Numbered from the stretch's first letter, positions 34,551 to 43,291 are shown. The stretch is 64,000 nucleotides of DNA from DATBRG01 sp036560445 (GCA_036560445.1 DATBRG010000019.1:1-64000); one strand, 5' to 3'. The notes: generated by a model from the sequence alone, not told the origin. Program-made: numbers and translations.

Positions 34551-36977
34551 TTATAGTGTGATGGTTTCGAACTCGGTGTGCTCTGCACGTTTCTCAACGC
34601 GCTCGGCCCATGGGTTGACTGCACCCTGCAAGGCGTATAGCAGGCGTTCGTAAGCGGCTTTGCGGCCTTCTGTATCTTCCAGTACACGTTTCTTCACGTA
34701 ATCGAGACCCACGCGCTCTATCCAGTGCACGGTACGGTCCAGGTAGCGTGCTTCTTCACGGTAGATCTGGATGAAAGCCCCGGAATATTCGAGCACTTCG
34801 GCTGAAGTCTTCACTTTGCACAGGAATTGCGCGACTTCGGTTTTGATCCCGCCATTGCCGCCGACATAGATCTCCCAACCGGAATCAACACCGATGATGC
34901 CGACATCCTTGATGCCGGATTCAGCGCAGTTGCGCGGGCAGCCAGAAACGGCGAATTTAACCTTGTGCGGTGCCCACATGTGGTCGAAGGCTTTCTCAAT
35001 GTCGATACCCATCTGTGTCGAATCCTGGGTGCCGAAGCGGCAGAATTCGGAGCCGACACAGGTTTTGACAGTGCGGATGCCCTTGGCATAGGCATAGCCG
35101 GAAGGCATGTCGAGGTCTTTCCACATGTCGACTAGGTCTTCCTTCTTGACCCCAAGCAGGTCGATACGCTGGCCGCCAGTGACTTTTACCATAGGCACCG
35201 CATACTTATCGGCGACATCGGCGATCTTGCGCAACTGGTCAGGCGTGGTCACGCCACCATACATACGCGGAATGACGGAATAGGTACCATCCTTCTGGAT
35301 GTTGGCATGCACGCGTTCGTTGATGAAGCGTGATTGTGGGTCGTCCACAGCCTCATGTGGCCAGGTGGAAAGCAGGTAATAGTTGAGGGCTGGACGGCAA
35401 GTGGCGCAACCATTTGGTGTGCGCCATTCCATGGTCTTGATGGCATCCGGGATATTGAGCAGTTTCTTGTCGCGGATAATCTGCCGCACTTCTTCGTGGT
35501 TCTTGTCTGTGCAGCCGCATACTGCCTTGCTGGTGGAAGGTGGTGCATAGCCGCCGCCTAGCGCTGAAGCCAGAATCTGCTCGACCAGGCCGGTGCAACT
35601 GCCGCAGCTGGAAGCAGCTTTGGTTTGTTTCTTCACGTCATCAATCGTGAACAAGCCTTTTTCCTTGATGGCTTTGACAATAGTGCCTTTGCACACGCCG
35701 TTGCAGCCGCAGACTTCCATCTCGTCCGTCATGGCGGCAGCTTTGTCCTGGCCTTGGTGGCCGGTGTTGCCCAGGCTATCCTGGCCGAACATCAAGTGGT
35801 CGCGGATTTCGTGGACAGGCTTTTTGTCCCGCAGCAACTGGAAATACCAGGAGCCATCGGTTGTATCGCCATAGAGCACGCTGCCGATGATTTTGTCATC
35901 TTTAATGATCAGCTTCTTGTAAACACCTCCCACCGCGTCGTGCAAAACTATTTCTTCGGTATCTTCACCGCCACTGAAGTCACCGGCTGAGAACAGGTCT
36001 ATGCCTGTTACCTTGAGCTTGGTTGATGTGACAGAGCCGACATAGCGGCCGATACCAAAGTTGGCTAAGTGCGTTGCGCATACCTTGGCCATTTCAAATA
36101 AGGGTGCGACCAGACCGTAAGAGATACCACGGTGGGCCACGCATTCGCCCACGGCATAGACACGTGGGTCGTAGGTTTGCATGGTGTCATTGACCACAAT
36201 GCCGCGATCGCAGTGAATGCCTGCAGATTCTGCCAATGCGTAATTCGGGCGAATACCGACTGCCATTACGACGAGATCGGCATCAATCTCCTGGCCATCC
36301 TTGAAGCGAACCTTGGAAACGCGGCCATCCTTGCCGATGAGTTCTTCAGTGTCTTTTTGCAGTAAGAACACGAGGCCTTTGGCTTCCAGTGACTTTTGCA
36401 GCATTTTGCCTGCGGCTCTATCCAGTTGGCGTTCCAGCAGCCACTCGTTTTTATGAACCACGGTGACTTCCATGCCCTGAATTTTGAGGCCGTTAGCGGC
36501 TTCCAAGCCAAGCAGGCCGCCACCGATCACAACTGCATGCTTGTGCTTCTTGGCGGTTTCTATCATGGTGTCGACATCCTTGATATCGCGGAAACCGATC
36601 ACACCTTCCAAGTCTTTGCCGGGAATAGGCAGCATGAAAGGGGTTGAGCCGGTTGCCATCAGGATGCGGTCATACTCTGCCTGGGTGCCATCTTCGGTAT
36701 AGACGATGCGCCGGGTACGGTCTATCTTGTTGACGCGTTTGCCGGTATGCAGAGTGATGTTGTTCTCGGTGTACCATTCGCGGCTGTTGAGAACGATGTC
36801 ATTAATAGTCTGCTCGCCGGCCAATACCGGCGACAGCATGATACGGTTATAGTTGGGATGAGGCTCATCACCAAATACTGTGATGTCGTAAAATTCTGGT
36901 GCCATCTTGAGCAGTTCTTCGACTGTTCTCATGCCGGCCATACCATTGCCAATCACTACTAGCTTCATTTTTTGCAT
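34551..36977 (-). CDS. nirB: Nitrite reductase large subunit
   Basis: 808 aa. N-terminal FAD/NAD(P)H oxidoreductase (VVIGNGMAGMRTVEELL; second dinucleotide site VVIGGGLLGLEAANGL), two BFD-like [2Fe-2S] stretches (VCGCNGVCKGTIV, SCGSCTGLVEQI; CGCTDKNHEE), then the sulfite/nitrite reductase domains with siroheme/[4Fe-4S] cysteines in CVGSEFCRFG and SGCPRNCAES. It reduces nitrite to ammonium. The ATG at 36977 has AGGAG 7 bases upstream. 56 bases after cobA, which supplies siroheme. Confidence 0.96.
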   Translation of the reverse strand: MQKMKLVVIGNGMAGMRTVEELLKMAPEFYDITVFGDEPHPNYNRIMLSPVLAGEQTINDIVLNSREWYTENNITLHTGKRVNKIDRTRRIVYTEDGTQAEYDRILMATGSTPFMLPIPGKDLEGVIGFRDIKDVDTMIETAKKHKHAVVIGGGLLGLEAANGLKIQGMEVTVVHKNEWLLERQLDRAAGKMLQKSLEAKGLVFLLQKDTEELIGKDGRVSKVRFKDGQEIDADLVVMAVGIRPNYALAESAGIHCDRGIVVNDTMQTYDPRVYAVGECVAHRGISYGLVAPLFEMAKVCATHLANFGIGRYVGSVTSTKLKVTGIDLFSAGDFSGGEDTEEIVLHDAVGGVYKKLIIKDDKIIGSVLYGDTTDGSWYFQLLRDKKPVHEIRDHLMFGQDSLGNTGHQGQDKAAAMTDEMEVCGCNGVCKGTIVKAIKEKGLFTIDDVKKQTKAASSCGSCTGLVEQILASALGGGYAPPSTSKAVCGCTDKNHEEVRQIIRDKKLLNIPDAIKTMEWRTPNGCATCRPALNYYLLSTWPHEAVDDPQSRFINERVHANIQKDGTYSVIPRMYGGVTTPDQLRKIADVADKYAVPMVKVTGGQRIDLLGVKKEDLVDMWKDLDMPSGYAYAKGIRTVKTCVGSEFCRFGTQDSTQMGIDIEKAFDHMWAPHKVKFAVSGCPRNCAESGIKDVGIIGVDSGWEIYVGGNGGIKTEVAQFLCKVKTSAEVLEYSGAFIQIYREEARYLDRTVHWIERVGLDYVKKRVLEDTEGRKAAYERLLYALQGAVNPWAERVEKRAEHTEFETITL

Positions 36978-37033
36978 AACATTTCTCCTCTTACTTCTTC
37001 AAATTCTATTGTTCAGAACACATGTGCCCTGAA

Positions 37034-37783
37034 CTAGGCAGCGACTGCCAGTGCATCCGCCAGATTGGCGCTATGCGCCAGGCGGACTACTTCACCAATT
37101 ACGACGATGGTTGGGCTGCTCAGGCCTTCTTGTTGTATTGCCATCGGTAACATGTTTAATGGGCTGATGACTTGCCTCTGCTCGGGCAAAGTGCCTTGCT
37201 GTATGGCGGCTGCAGGCATGTCGCCTGGTACACCGGCAGCCAGCAGCTCGTTGACGATTGATGCGATATGTCGCATACCCATGTAGATCACCAAGGTAGT
37301 GCCGCCATCAACCAGCGCTTTCCAGTTAGGACTGTCGCCATCTTGCGTATGGCCGGTGATAAAGCTTACGCCATGCGTGAATTCACGGTGTGTGACAGGG
37401 ATGCCAATGATGGCTGGCGCAGCGATGCCGCTGGTGACTCCGGGGATGACTTCAACCGTGACACCAGCTGCTTTCAAGGCCAGCATCTCTTCACCACCAC
37501 GGCCAAATATGAAGGGGTCGCCACCCTTGAGTCTGGCGATAGTCTGGCCTTGCTCGGCCAGCGATAACATAAGCCGGTTGATGAAATGCTGAGGCGTGGA
37601 TTTACAGCCGCCACGCTTGCCGACTTCAACTACACGTGCCTGTGGAGCATGCAGCAGAATATCGCGGTTGACCAGGTCGTCAATCAATACCACGTCTGCT
37701 GCCTGCAAAGCGCGAACTGCTTTAAGCGTGAGTAACTCGGGATCACCTGGTCCTGCGCCTATCAAAAAAACCTTAGCTGTCAT
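37034..37783 (-). CDS. cobA: Uroporphyrinogen-III C-methyltransferase (siroheme synthesis)
   Basis: 249 aa from ATG 37783 (MTAKVFLIGAGPGDPELLTL). A longer frame to ATG 37822 is rejected: that codon would overlap the -12 element of a sigma54 promoter at 37818-37834. The SAM-dependent methyltransferase signatures GAGPGDPELLTLKAVRAL and GGDPFIFGRGGEEMLAL are intact. It makes precorrin-2, the precursor of the siroheme used by NirB. No CysG dehydrogenase/ferrochelatase domain is fused, so another protein must finish siroheme. Confidence 0.93.
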   Translation of the reverse strand: MTAKVFLIGAGPGDPELLTLKAVRALQAADVVLIDDLVNRDILLHAPQARVVEVGKRGGCKSTPQHFINRLMLSLAEQGQTIARLKGGDPFIFGRGGEEMLALKAAGVTVEVIPGVTSGIAAPAIIGIPVTHREFTHGVSFITGHTQDGDSPNWKALVDGGTTLVIYMGMRHIASIVNELLAAGVPGDMPAAAIQQGTLPEQRQVISPLNMLPMAIQQEGLSSPTIVVIGEVVRLAHSANLADALAVAA

Positions 37784-37817
37784 TTTGGTGCTATTCCTAT
37801 TCAATCCGCCATTGCAT

Positions 37818-37834
37818 TGCAATTGCCGTGCCAG
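37818..37834 (-). promoter_or_regulatory. Sigma54 (RpoN) promoter of cobA-nirB operon
   Basis: On the minus strand the sequence is CTGGCACGGCAATTGCA: TGGCACG, four bases, TTGCA, a full match to the -24/-12 consensus. GG falls at 37832-37831 and GC at 37820-37819, exactly 12 apart. Transcription should begin near 37807, 24 bases before the cobA start. Confidence 0.85.
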
Positions 37835-37906
37835 TAAAAATTACCTGCATATACAGTTAGTTAAAACTCTCTCCAAGTTAGCCTACTAAAATGTCGCCAC
37901 TATAAA

Positions 37907-37941
37907 GTGCATATGCACCATGCCGCGCATCGACATGGTGC
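37907..37941. promoter_or_regulatory. Palindrome upstream of the cobA sigma54 promoter (candidate NtrC site)
   Basis: GCACCATG (37915-37922) and CATGGTGC (37934-37941) form an 8-bp inverted repeat with an 11-base spacer, adjoining a perfect palindrome GTGCATATGCAC (37907-37918). The centre is about 121 bases upstream of the predicted start. GCACC/GGTGC arms are NtrC-like, but the arm spacing is longer than the usual GCAC-N7-GTGC, so the identity of the binder is open. Confidence 0.5.
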
Positions 37942-37971
37942 GTATCAACTCATCCCTTATTCATGACTGAA

Positions 37972-39363
37972 TCAGAATGTGTACATTGCTGTCAGCCATA
38001 GTTTTTCGGTATCACGGAAGTTCCCTGACTTAGCCGTTGGAGTTGCTTTGTAAGGGTCGTCTTCCGTGAATTTGCCGTACTCGATCTTGGTGGTGATATT
38101 TTTGTTTACAGCATACGCGCCAGATACGTTCCACTCCTTGCCGTATGAGTCACTTTTGCCGCCGCCAACCTTGTTGAAGTCTTCATCTGACTTCAGGATG
38201 TGGTAATCAGCAAAGAAACTGAAATCGCCGATTTTGTAGGTGGCCGTTACGAAACTGTCTTCAATACCTTGTTTGGGGGTAACCAGGAATTTGTCTACCC
38301 AGCCCTGAAACAGGTGGTTAGTCCCAAATGGTGTCTGGAAGCCATAAGTTCCGTTGTTACTGGAAAGCAGTTCCTGATCTACGCGTAGGCCAAAGTTACC
38401 GTAAGAGGCACCGCCACCGACCTTGTAGTAATGCGCATCGATACGGCTATCACCATCGCGATAATTATCCTGCTTGGCATATTCGGCGGTGTACATGGCT
38501 TTCCAATCGTCGGTCAGCTTGTGCACACCATCCAGGCGCAGGCCCAGAATCTGGTTGGATTGGTCAGCTTTGGCATTGGCTGGTACGGTGTTGCCAAACC
38601 AGGCCAGGCCGAAACCTAGATCACTGATGCTTGAAAAGTAGCCATAACCGGTAATGGACTCGGTAGGTGAGAGGCGGTATTTAAGGTTGGCGATTTCCAG
38701 GCTGCCGTCATAACGCATACGGGTATTGATTTGTTTGACGCTTTCGATATGCCCCAGGAAAACTTCGGTATCCGGGATGGATTTGTTGAGTACGGTAACA
38801 CCATCAAACACCTGCATTACTTGCCTGAAGCCAATGTCGCCAATGAAGCGCACGTTATCAAGATTAATCTGCTGACGGCCTACGCGTAATCTGGTGTTCT
38901 TGATGCCGGTCCAATCAACAAAAAGCTGATTGATGTCGGTATCATCAGGGTCAACGATCTTGGCGTATTGGGTATGCCCAGGTTGATTAGACAAGGCGTT
39001 GATAGTTTTTGCGTTGGTACTATCGTTATAGTCGTCGTCTAGCTTGGTGACATTAATCAACTGCGCAGCAAAGCTAAGGTTGTGGAACGGTGCAGTTTGC
39101 CAGCCAACCAGGCTGCGCAAGGTCCACGCCTTGCCATCCTCTAATGGTTTGGTAGCAGAAGGCGTACCTGCAGGGCCATTGCCGTCTTGTTGCACATCTT
39201 CGTAGCGAAGTCTAAAGCTGGTCATGTTTTTCCCGGCCTTGATGGCGTCCAATAACGTGTAGTCGGGCGCTGTTGTTTCTTCGGCTTGTGCAAGGCTTGC
39301 TGCACTGGTAATTGCCAGCGCAACAAGCACTTGACGCAGTTTGAATCCGGTATTACTTTGCAT
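37972..39363 (-). CDS. Outer-membrane beta-barrel porin (alginate-export-like)
   Basis: 463 aa with a signal peptide (cut after SAASLAQA) and a C-terminal Phe in WLTAMYTF typical of outer membrane barrels. Alternating strands and repeated aromatic ends (SFRLRYEDVQQDG, LRVGRQQINLDNVRFIGD, IEYGKFTEDDP) fit the alginate-export-like porin family. AAGGAG stands 7 bases before the ATG. It lies between the nitrate ABC transporter and cobA on the same strand, which suggests outer membrane passage for nitrate or another nitrogen source; substrate unproven. Confidence 0.88.
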   Translation of the reverse strand: MQSNTGFKLRQVLVALAITSAASLAQAEETTAPDYTLLDAIKAGKNMTSFRLRYEDVQQDGNGPAGTPSATKPLEDGKAWTLRSLVGWQTAPFHNLSFAAQLINVTKLDDDYNDSTNAKTINALSNQPGHTQYAKIVDPDDTDINQLFVDWTGIKNTRLRVGRQQINLDNVRFIGDIGFRQVMQVFDGVTVLNKSIPDTEVFLGHIESVKQINTRMRYDGSLEIANLKYRLSPTESITGYGYFSSISDLGFGLAWFGNTVPANAKADQSNQILGLRLDGVHKLTDDWKAMYTAEYAKQDNYRDGDSRIDAHYYKVGGGASYGNFGLRVDQELLSSNNGTYGFQTPFGTNHLFQGWVDKFLVTPKQGIEDSFVTATYKIGDFSFFADYHILKSDEDFNKVGGGKSDSYGKEWNVSGAYAVNKNITTKIEYGKFTEDDPYKATPTAKSGNFRDTEKLWLTAMYTF

Positions 39364-39415
39364 AGTGTTGCTCCTTATTAAATCGAGTAAGAGTGACGAG
39401 TGCTTTGAGCACGGG

Positions 39416-39437
39416 GGCCTGTCCTGACCGACAGGCC
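39416..39437 (-). repeat. Hairpin between nrtC and porin genes
   Basis: GGCCTGTC (39416-39423) and GACAGGCC (39430-39437) form an 8-bp GC-rich stem with a 6-base loop. On the coding (minus) strand there is no U-run after it, so it is more likely an mRNA-stabilising or processing hairpin that sets different levels for transporter and porin than a terminator. Confidence 0.5.
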
Positions 39438-39450
39438 TTTTTCTTTGTTG

Positions 39451-40242
39451 CTAAGCTGCTTTTTTCGCATGACGTTCATACAAAAACTTGAGGACTTCAC
39501 TGCGTAAATGGTTGTATCTACCATCCTCAGCCAACTCCAGGCGTTTACGCGGACGTGGCAGGTCTACTTCGAGAATTTCACCAACCGCAGCTGCCGGGCC
39601 ATTGGTCATCATGACGATGCGGTCGGACAGCAGCACCGCTTCATCTACATCGTGTGTCACCATCACTGTCGTGCAGCCGGATTTCGCCATGATGCGCATG
39701 AGTTCGTCCTGCAGGTTGGCGCGGGTAAGCGCATCTAGTGCACCGAATGGCTCATCCAGTAACAGCACCTTGGGCTCCATGGCCAGCGCACGGGCGATAC
39801 CCACACGCTGTTTCATGCCACCAGAGATTTCATTGGGGCGCTTATCCGTGGCATGGGTGAGGCCAACTAGCTCAAGCGCTGCACTGGTTCTTTTGCTCAT
39901 TTGCTGTTTGCTCTCGGTATCGGCAAATACACGCTCAACTGCGAGGTAAACATTCTCGAAACAGCTGAGCCATGGCAGTAGGCAGTGGTTCTGGAATACC
40001 ACGGCCCGTTCCGGGCCAGGCCCACCAATTTCACGGCCGGCACAGAACAGCAGGCCGTCTGTGGGTTTGAGCAAGCCGGCGATCAGGCTAAGTACAGTTG
40101 ATTTGCCGCAACCTGAATGGCCAATGATGGATACGAACTCACCTTCCTTGATGCCGAGGTTGATGCCACGTAAAGCTTCGAAGCTGCCTTTATTGGTGGT
40201 GAAACGCATGTTCACGTTTTCCAGTTGTACGTACTTTTCCAT
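39451..40242 (-). CDS. nrtC: Nitrate ABC transporter, ATP-binding protein
   Basis: 263 aa from ATG 40242 (MEKYVQLENVNMRFTTNKGS); ATG 40278 is in frame but AAGGAAG stands 5 bases before 40242. Walker A GHSGCGKST, signature ISGGMKQRVGIARALA, Walker B VLLLDEPFGALD. It is the ATPase of the NrtA/TauB-type family and lacks the extra substrate-binding domain of cyanobacterial NrtC, so it corresponds to NrtD-type subunits. Energises nitrate import with the two genes upstream. Confidence 0.9.
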   Translation of the reverse strand: MEKYVQLENVNMRFTTNKGSFEALRGINLGIKEGEFVSIIGHSGCGKSTVLSLIAGLLKPTDGLLFCAGREIGGPGPERAVVFQNHCLLPWLSCFENVYLAVERVFADTESKQQMSKRTSAALELVGLTHATDKRPNEISGGMKQRVGIARALAMEPKVLLLDEPFGALDALTRANLQDELMRIMAKSGCTTVMVTHDVDEAVLLSDRIVMMTNGPAAAVGEILEVDLPRPRKRLELAEDGRYNHLRSEVLKFLYERHAKKAA

Positions 40243-40252
40243 GTCGGCTTCC

Positions 40253-41185
40253 TTATTCGTAGTTGAAACGTTTAGCAATCAACAACAGCGCCTGTTCCAG
40301 CAGCAAACCGACGATGCCGACGACGACGATAGCAATGATGATGTGCTCTACATTCAGGTTGTTCCACTCATCCCATACCCAGAAGCCCAGGCCTACCCCG
40401 CCTGTCAGCATCTCGGCAGCGACGATCACGAGCCAGGCAACACCGATGGAAAGGCGCACGCCAGTCATCATGTAAGGCAGTACCGAAGGGAATAGGATCT
40501 TGGTGAAAATCTTCCATTCCGACAGGTTCAGCACGCGTGCCACATTCATATAGTCCTGCGGTACTTTGGCGACTCCGGCAGCAGTATTGATGATCATGGG
40601 CCAGATGGCCGAGATGAAAATGACCCAGATCGCTGCCGGATTAGCTGCTTTGAAAACCAGCAGGCCGATCGGTAACCATGCCAGGGGTGAAACCGGCCGT
40701 AACAGGCTGATGATGGGCGCAGCCATGCGTGACAGGAACTCGAAGCGGCCAATCATGAAGCCCATGGGGATGCCAATCAGAGCTGCCAGGCCAAAGCCCA
40801 GACCAACACGCTTGAGCGAGTTGAGTATGTTCCAGCCTATGCCTTGGTCATTCGGGCCATTGCTGTAGAACGGGTCGCTAAATACCACTACCGCAGACTT
40901 AAAAGTCGATATCGGCCCTGGCAGGCCTTTGGCTTGGTAGGAGAGCAAAGTCCAGACAGCGAGCAGTAGGAGCAGGCCGAACAATGGCGGTAGTAGCCAT
41001 TCAAAGAAGCTGCGCACTTGCAGGGCAAGGCTTCCAGTCTTGGCTGCTGGAGCTGTAGCGTCTTTCGCTACCAGAACCGGCGCTGGGGCAGGCGTTAATA
41101 CCGATTCATTGGCGGCGACGGCGCTGATATTTTGCTTGCTGCTAACAGATCCAAGATTTTCTTTACTCATGGTGATTGCACTCAT
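40253..41185 (-). CDS. nrtB: Nitrate ABC transporter, permease
   Basis: 310 aa from ATG 41185 (MSAITMSKENLGSVSSKQNI); the ATG at 41194 is also possible, AAGGA being 8 bases from the former. A long N-terminal stretch (about 60 residues, rich in Ala, Pro and Val) precedes the first membrane helix; six helices follow, with the ABC permease EAA-like loop NVARVLNLSEWKIFTKILFP. Ten bases separate it from nrtC. Confidence 0.9.
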   Translation of the reverse strand: MSAITMSKENLGSVSSKQNISAVAANESVLTPAPAPVLVAKDATAPAAKTGSLALQVRSFFEWLLPPLFGLLLLLAVWTLLSYQAKGLPGPISTFKSAVVVFSDPFYSNGPNDQGIGWNILNSLKRVGLGFGLAALIGIPMGFMIGRFEFLSRMAAPIISLLRPVSPLAWLPIGLLVFKAANPAAIWVIFISAIWPMIINTAAGVAKVPQDYMNVARVLNLSEWKIFTKILFPSVLPYMMTGVRLSIGVAWLVIVAAEMLTGGVGLGFWVWDEWNNLNVEHIIIAIVVVGIVGLLLEQALLLIAKRFNYE

Positions 41186-41196
41186 AATGGCCATCC

Positions 41197-42513
41197 TTAA
41201 GCACGGATCTTGAAGCTGGCGGCATAGGCTTTAGGGTCTTTGCCATCCCAAGCCACTCCATCTATGAGTTTGCTTGGGCGCATAGGGTCTTTCGGTACGC
41301 TGATACCCATTGCAGTGGCGGCTTCTGTATAGAGGTCAATGCGGTTGACCTTTTTGGCGACCGCGAGATAGTCCGGGTCAGTCTTGAGCAGACCCCAGCG
41401 CTTATGTTGCGTAAGGAACCACATGCCATCTGACAGGTAAGGGAAGTTGACCTTGCCGTCTTCGAAGAACTTCATGTAGTTAGGGTCTTCCCATTTCTTG
41501 CCGACACCATTGTCGTAATGGCCGAGGAAGCGGCCTTCGATCACTTCTTCCGGGGCATTCACATAGGCTTTGCCCGAGATTAGCTTGGCCACCTTGGGGC
41601 GGTTGGCGGTGTTATCGATATAACGGCAGGCTTCGAGAACAGCCATGATCATGGCGCGTGCGGTGTTCGGATTCTTGGCGACAAACTCCGCCGTGGTGCC
41701 CAAAACCTTTTCTGGATGGTCAACCCAGATGTCCTGGCTGGTGGCGACGGTAAAGCCGATCTTGTCGTAAATGGCACGTGCACCCCAAGGCTCGCCTACG
41801 CAGAAGCCATCCATATTGCCGATACGCATATTGGCTACCATCTGCGGTGGTGGGACGACAATGGTCTTGACGTCGCTCATAGGGTTGATGCCATTTGCAG
41901 CCAGCCAGTAGTAAAGCCACATGGCGTGGGTTCCGGTAGGGAATGTCTGGGCAAAGGTATAGTCACGATTTTCGTTATCAAGCAGGCGTTTCAAAGTGTG
42001 CCCGTCAGAGACACCTTTTTCTTTGAGCTGGCTGGATAAAGTGATGGCTTGGCCGTTATGGTTGAGGCTCATCAGTGCAGCCATATCTTTCTGCTGGCCG
42101 CCTATGCCCATTTGTACGCCATAAACCAGACCATAGAGCACATGCGCAGCGTGCAATTCACCGTTCACTACCTTATCGCGTACCCCTGCCCATGAAGCTT
42201 CTTTTGACGGGGTGATCTTGATGCCATATTTCTGGTCGAAACCCATTTCTGCGGCGACTACGATAGGCGCGCAATCAGTTAACGGGATGAAGCCTATTTT
42301 TACTTCCTTGATTTCGGGCGCATCAGAGCCAGCAGCCCAAGCGCTGCTGCGAATTTTTTCTGGAACGATTCCTAGCATGGCGGCTGCACCCATGGCCCCG
42401 GCACCCATCATGCTGGCGCGGAAAAAGTTACGACGGCTACTGTTTACAGGGCTAACACCGGCCTCGCTGATGGCGATTGGGTTTTCGCGGTTTTTCTTGC
42501 TCACTATGCTCAT
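41197..42513 (-). CDS. nrtA: Nitrate ABC transporter, substrate-binding protein (Tat-exported)
   Basis: 438 aa. A twin-arginine signal is clear (SSRRNFFRASMMGAGAMGAA), so the protein is exported folded to the periplasm. The NrtA-type body includes IKEVKIGFIPLTDCAPIVVA and VCEPWGARA-like GFCVGEPWGARAIYDK. CCAGGAG lies about 6 bases before the ATG. Its leader holds the attenuator described at 42541-42664. The Tat signal and neighbouring permease separate it from the related cytoplasmic sensor NasS. Confidence 0.93.
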   Translation of the reverse strand: MSIVSKKNRENPIAISEAGVSPVNSSRRNFFRASMMGAGAMGAAAMLGIVPEKIRSSAWAAGSDAPEIKEVKIGFIPLTDCAPIVVAAEMGFDQKYGIKITPSKEASWAGVRDKVVNGELHAAHVLYGLVYGVQMGIGGQQKDMAALMSLNHNGQAITLSSQLKEKGVSDGHTLKRLLDNENRDYTFAQTFPTGTHAMWLYYWLAANGINPMSDVKTIVVPPPQMVANMRIGNMDGFCVGEPWGARAIYDKIGFTVATSQDIWVDHPEKVLGTTAEFVAKNPNTARAMIMAVLEACRYIDNTANRPKVAKLISGKAYVNAPEEVIEGRFLGHYDNGVGKKWEDPNYMKFFEDGKVNFPYLSDGMWFLTQHKRWGLLKTDPDYLAVAKKVNRIDLYTEAATAMGISVPKDPMRPSKLIDGVAWDGKDPKAYAASFKIRA

Positions 42514-42540
42514 CTAAATCTCCTGGCAAACTGCACAAAT

Positions 42541-42600
42541 AAAAAAGGCGTCCTGCGGGTGAATTAATCCTGAGATTAACCACTAGCAAGGACGCCTTTG
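42541..42600 (-). terminator. Intrinsic terminator in the nrtA leader
   Basis: On the minus strand AAAGGCGTCC...GGACGCCTTTTTT forms a stem of about ten pairs (42596-42586 with 42556-42547), with an inner hairpin TTAATC/GATTAA, followed by a run of six T. It is 28 bases before nrtA, so it would stop transcription ahead of the transporter unless prevented. Confidence 0.88.
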
Positions 42601-42664
42601 TCCGGTGAGCCGTCGATGGCTCAATATCACTTATTGCTACACTGCATCCCATCGTTGGGTCGCA
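42541..42664 (-). ncRNA. ANTAR-type antiterminator leader (two hexaloop hairpins plus terminator) before nrtA
   Basis: Reading the RNA on the minus strand: hairpin P1 (42664-42643) has stem TGCGACCC/GGGATGCA with one A-A mismatch and hexaloop AACGAU; hairpin P2 (42623-42606) has a perfect 6-bp stem TGAGCC/GGCTCA and hexaloop AUCGAC. Both loops have A at position 1 and G at position 4, the pattern bound by ANTAR domains. Six bases later the terminator begins. The gene just upstream encodes an ANTAR protein. No separate promoter is seen in the 16 bases between nasT and P1, so the leader is probably made from the nasT transcript. Confidence 0.85.
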
Positions 42665-42680
42665 GTTTTATTCAAACCTA

Positions 42681-43256
42681 CTAGAGCAACAGTTTTGCTG
42701 CTTGTACTACTTGTTCGGCCAGTGTGGCCAAACGTATATTCTGTTTCATCGCCATGTTCCTGAGCATCGCATAAGCAGTATCTTCATCGACACCACGCTG
42801 CTTCATTAGCAGGCCCTTGGCTTTCTCTATCACCTTGCGCTCGCTGAGTTTGGTATTAGCCTCATTAAGCTCGTTGCGCAAAGCCTTAAATTCTTCGAAG
42901 CGCGCAATCGCCGCTTCCATGATGGGTTTCAGCCGTTCATTCGGCAACCCACCTACTACATAAGCACTGACTCCGGCTCGTGTCGCAGACCTGATCTTTT
43001 CGCTATCGCCATCATGCGTAAACATCACGATAGGCCTGGGGGCGTTTTGTCCCATCACAATCAGGTGTTCCAGCGTATCCCGGCTGGGTGACTCAGTATC
43101 GATAATCACCACATCTGGCATCAGCCTGCTGACCGCTTCATCTAAGTTGGCTGTATCCGTGAGGTGAGCAATCACCTCGTAGCCAGCTTCAGTAAGCGAC
43201 TGCGTCAGCGGAGCTGTGCGCTCCAAGTGATTATCAACTAACATGACTCGGAGCAT
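42681..43256 (-). CDS. nasT: ANTAR-domain response regulator, nitrate antiterminator
   Basis: 191 aa. An N-terminal receiver domain (RVMLVDNHLERTAPLTQSLT; phosphoacceptor-position Asp in DVVIIDTESP) and a C-terminal ANTAR RNA-binding domain (KVIEKAKGLLMKQRGVDEDT, AYAMLRNMAMKQNIRLATLA). NasT-type proteins free structural genes of nitrate assimilation from leader termination when nitrate is sensed. The usual partner NasS is not found in the window. Its promoter is sigma54-type (43292-43309), and it lies directly before the leader it should act on. Confidence 0.92.
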   Translation of the reverse strand: MLRVMLVDNHLERTAPLTQSLTEAGYEVIAHLTDTANLDEAVSRLMPDVVIIDTESPSRDTLEHLIVMGQNAPRPIVMFTHDGDSEKIRSATRAGVSAYVVGGLPNERLKPIMEAAIARFEEFKALRNELNEANTKLSERKVIEKAKGLLMKQRGVDEDTAYAMLRNMAMKQNIRLATLAEQVVQAAKLLL

Positions 43257-43291
43257 TGCCGACCTAAATTTTTGTTACTCGGAACAGCTAT

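Noticed and set aside
37784..37822. Longer start for cobA (13 extra codons)
   Set aside because: The codon at 37822 overlaps the -12 element of a sigma54 promoter and would lie upstream of the predicted transcript start.
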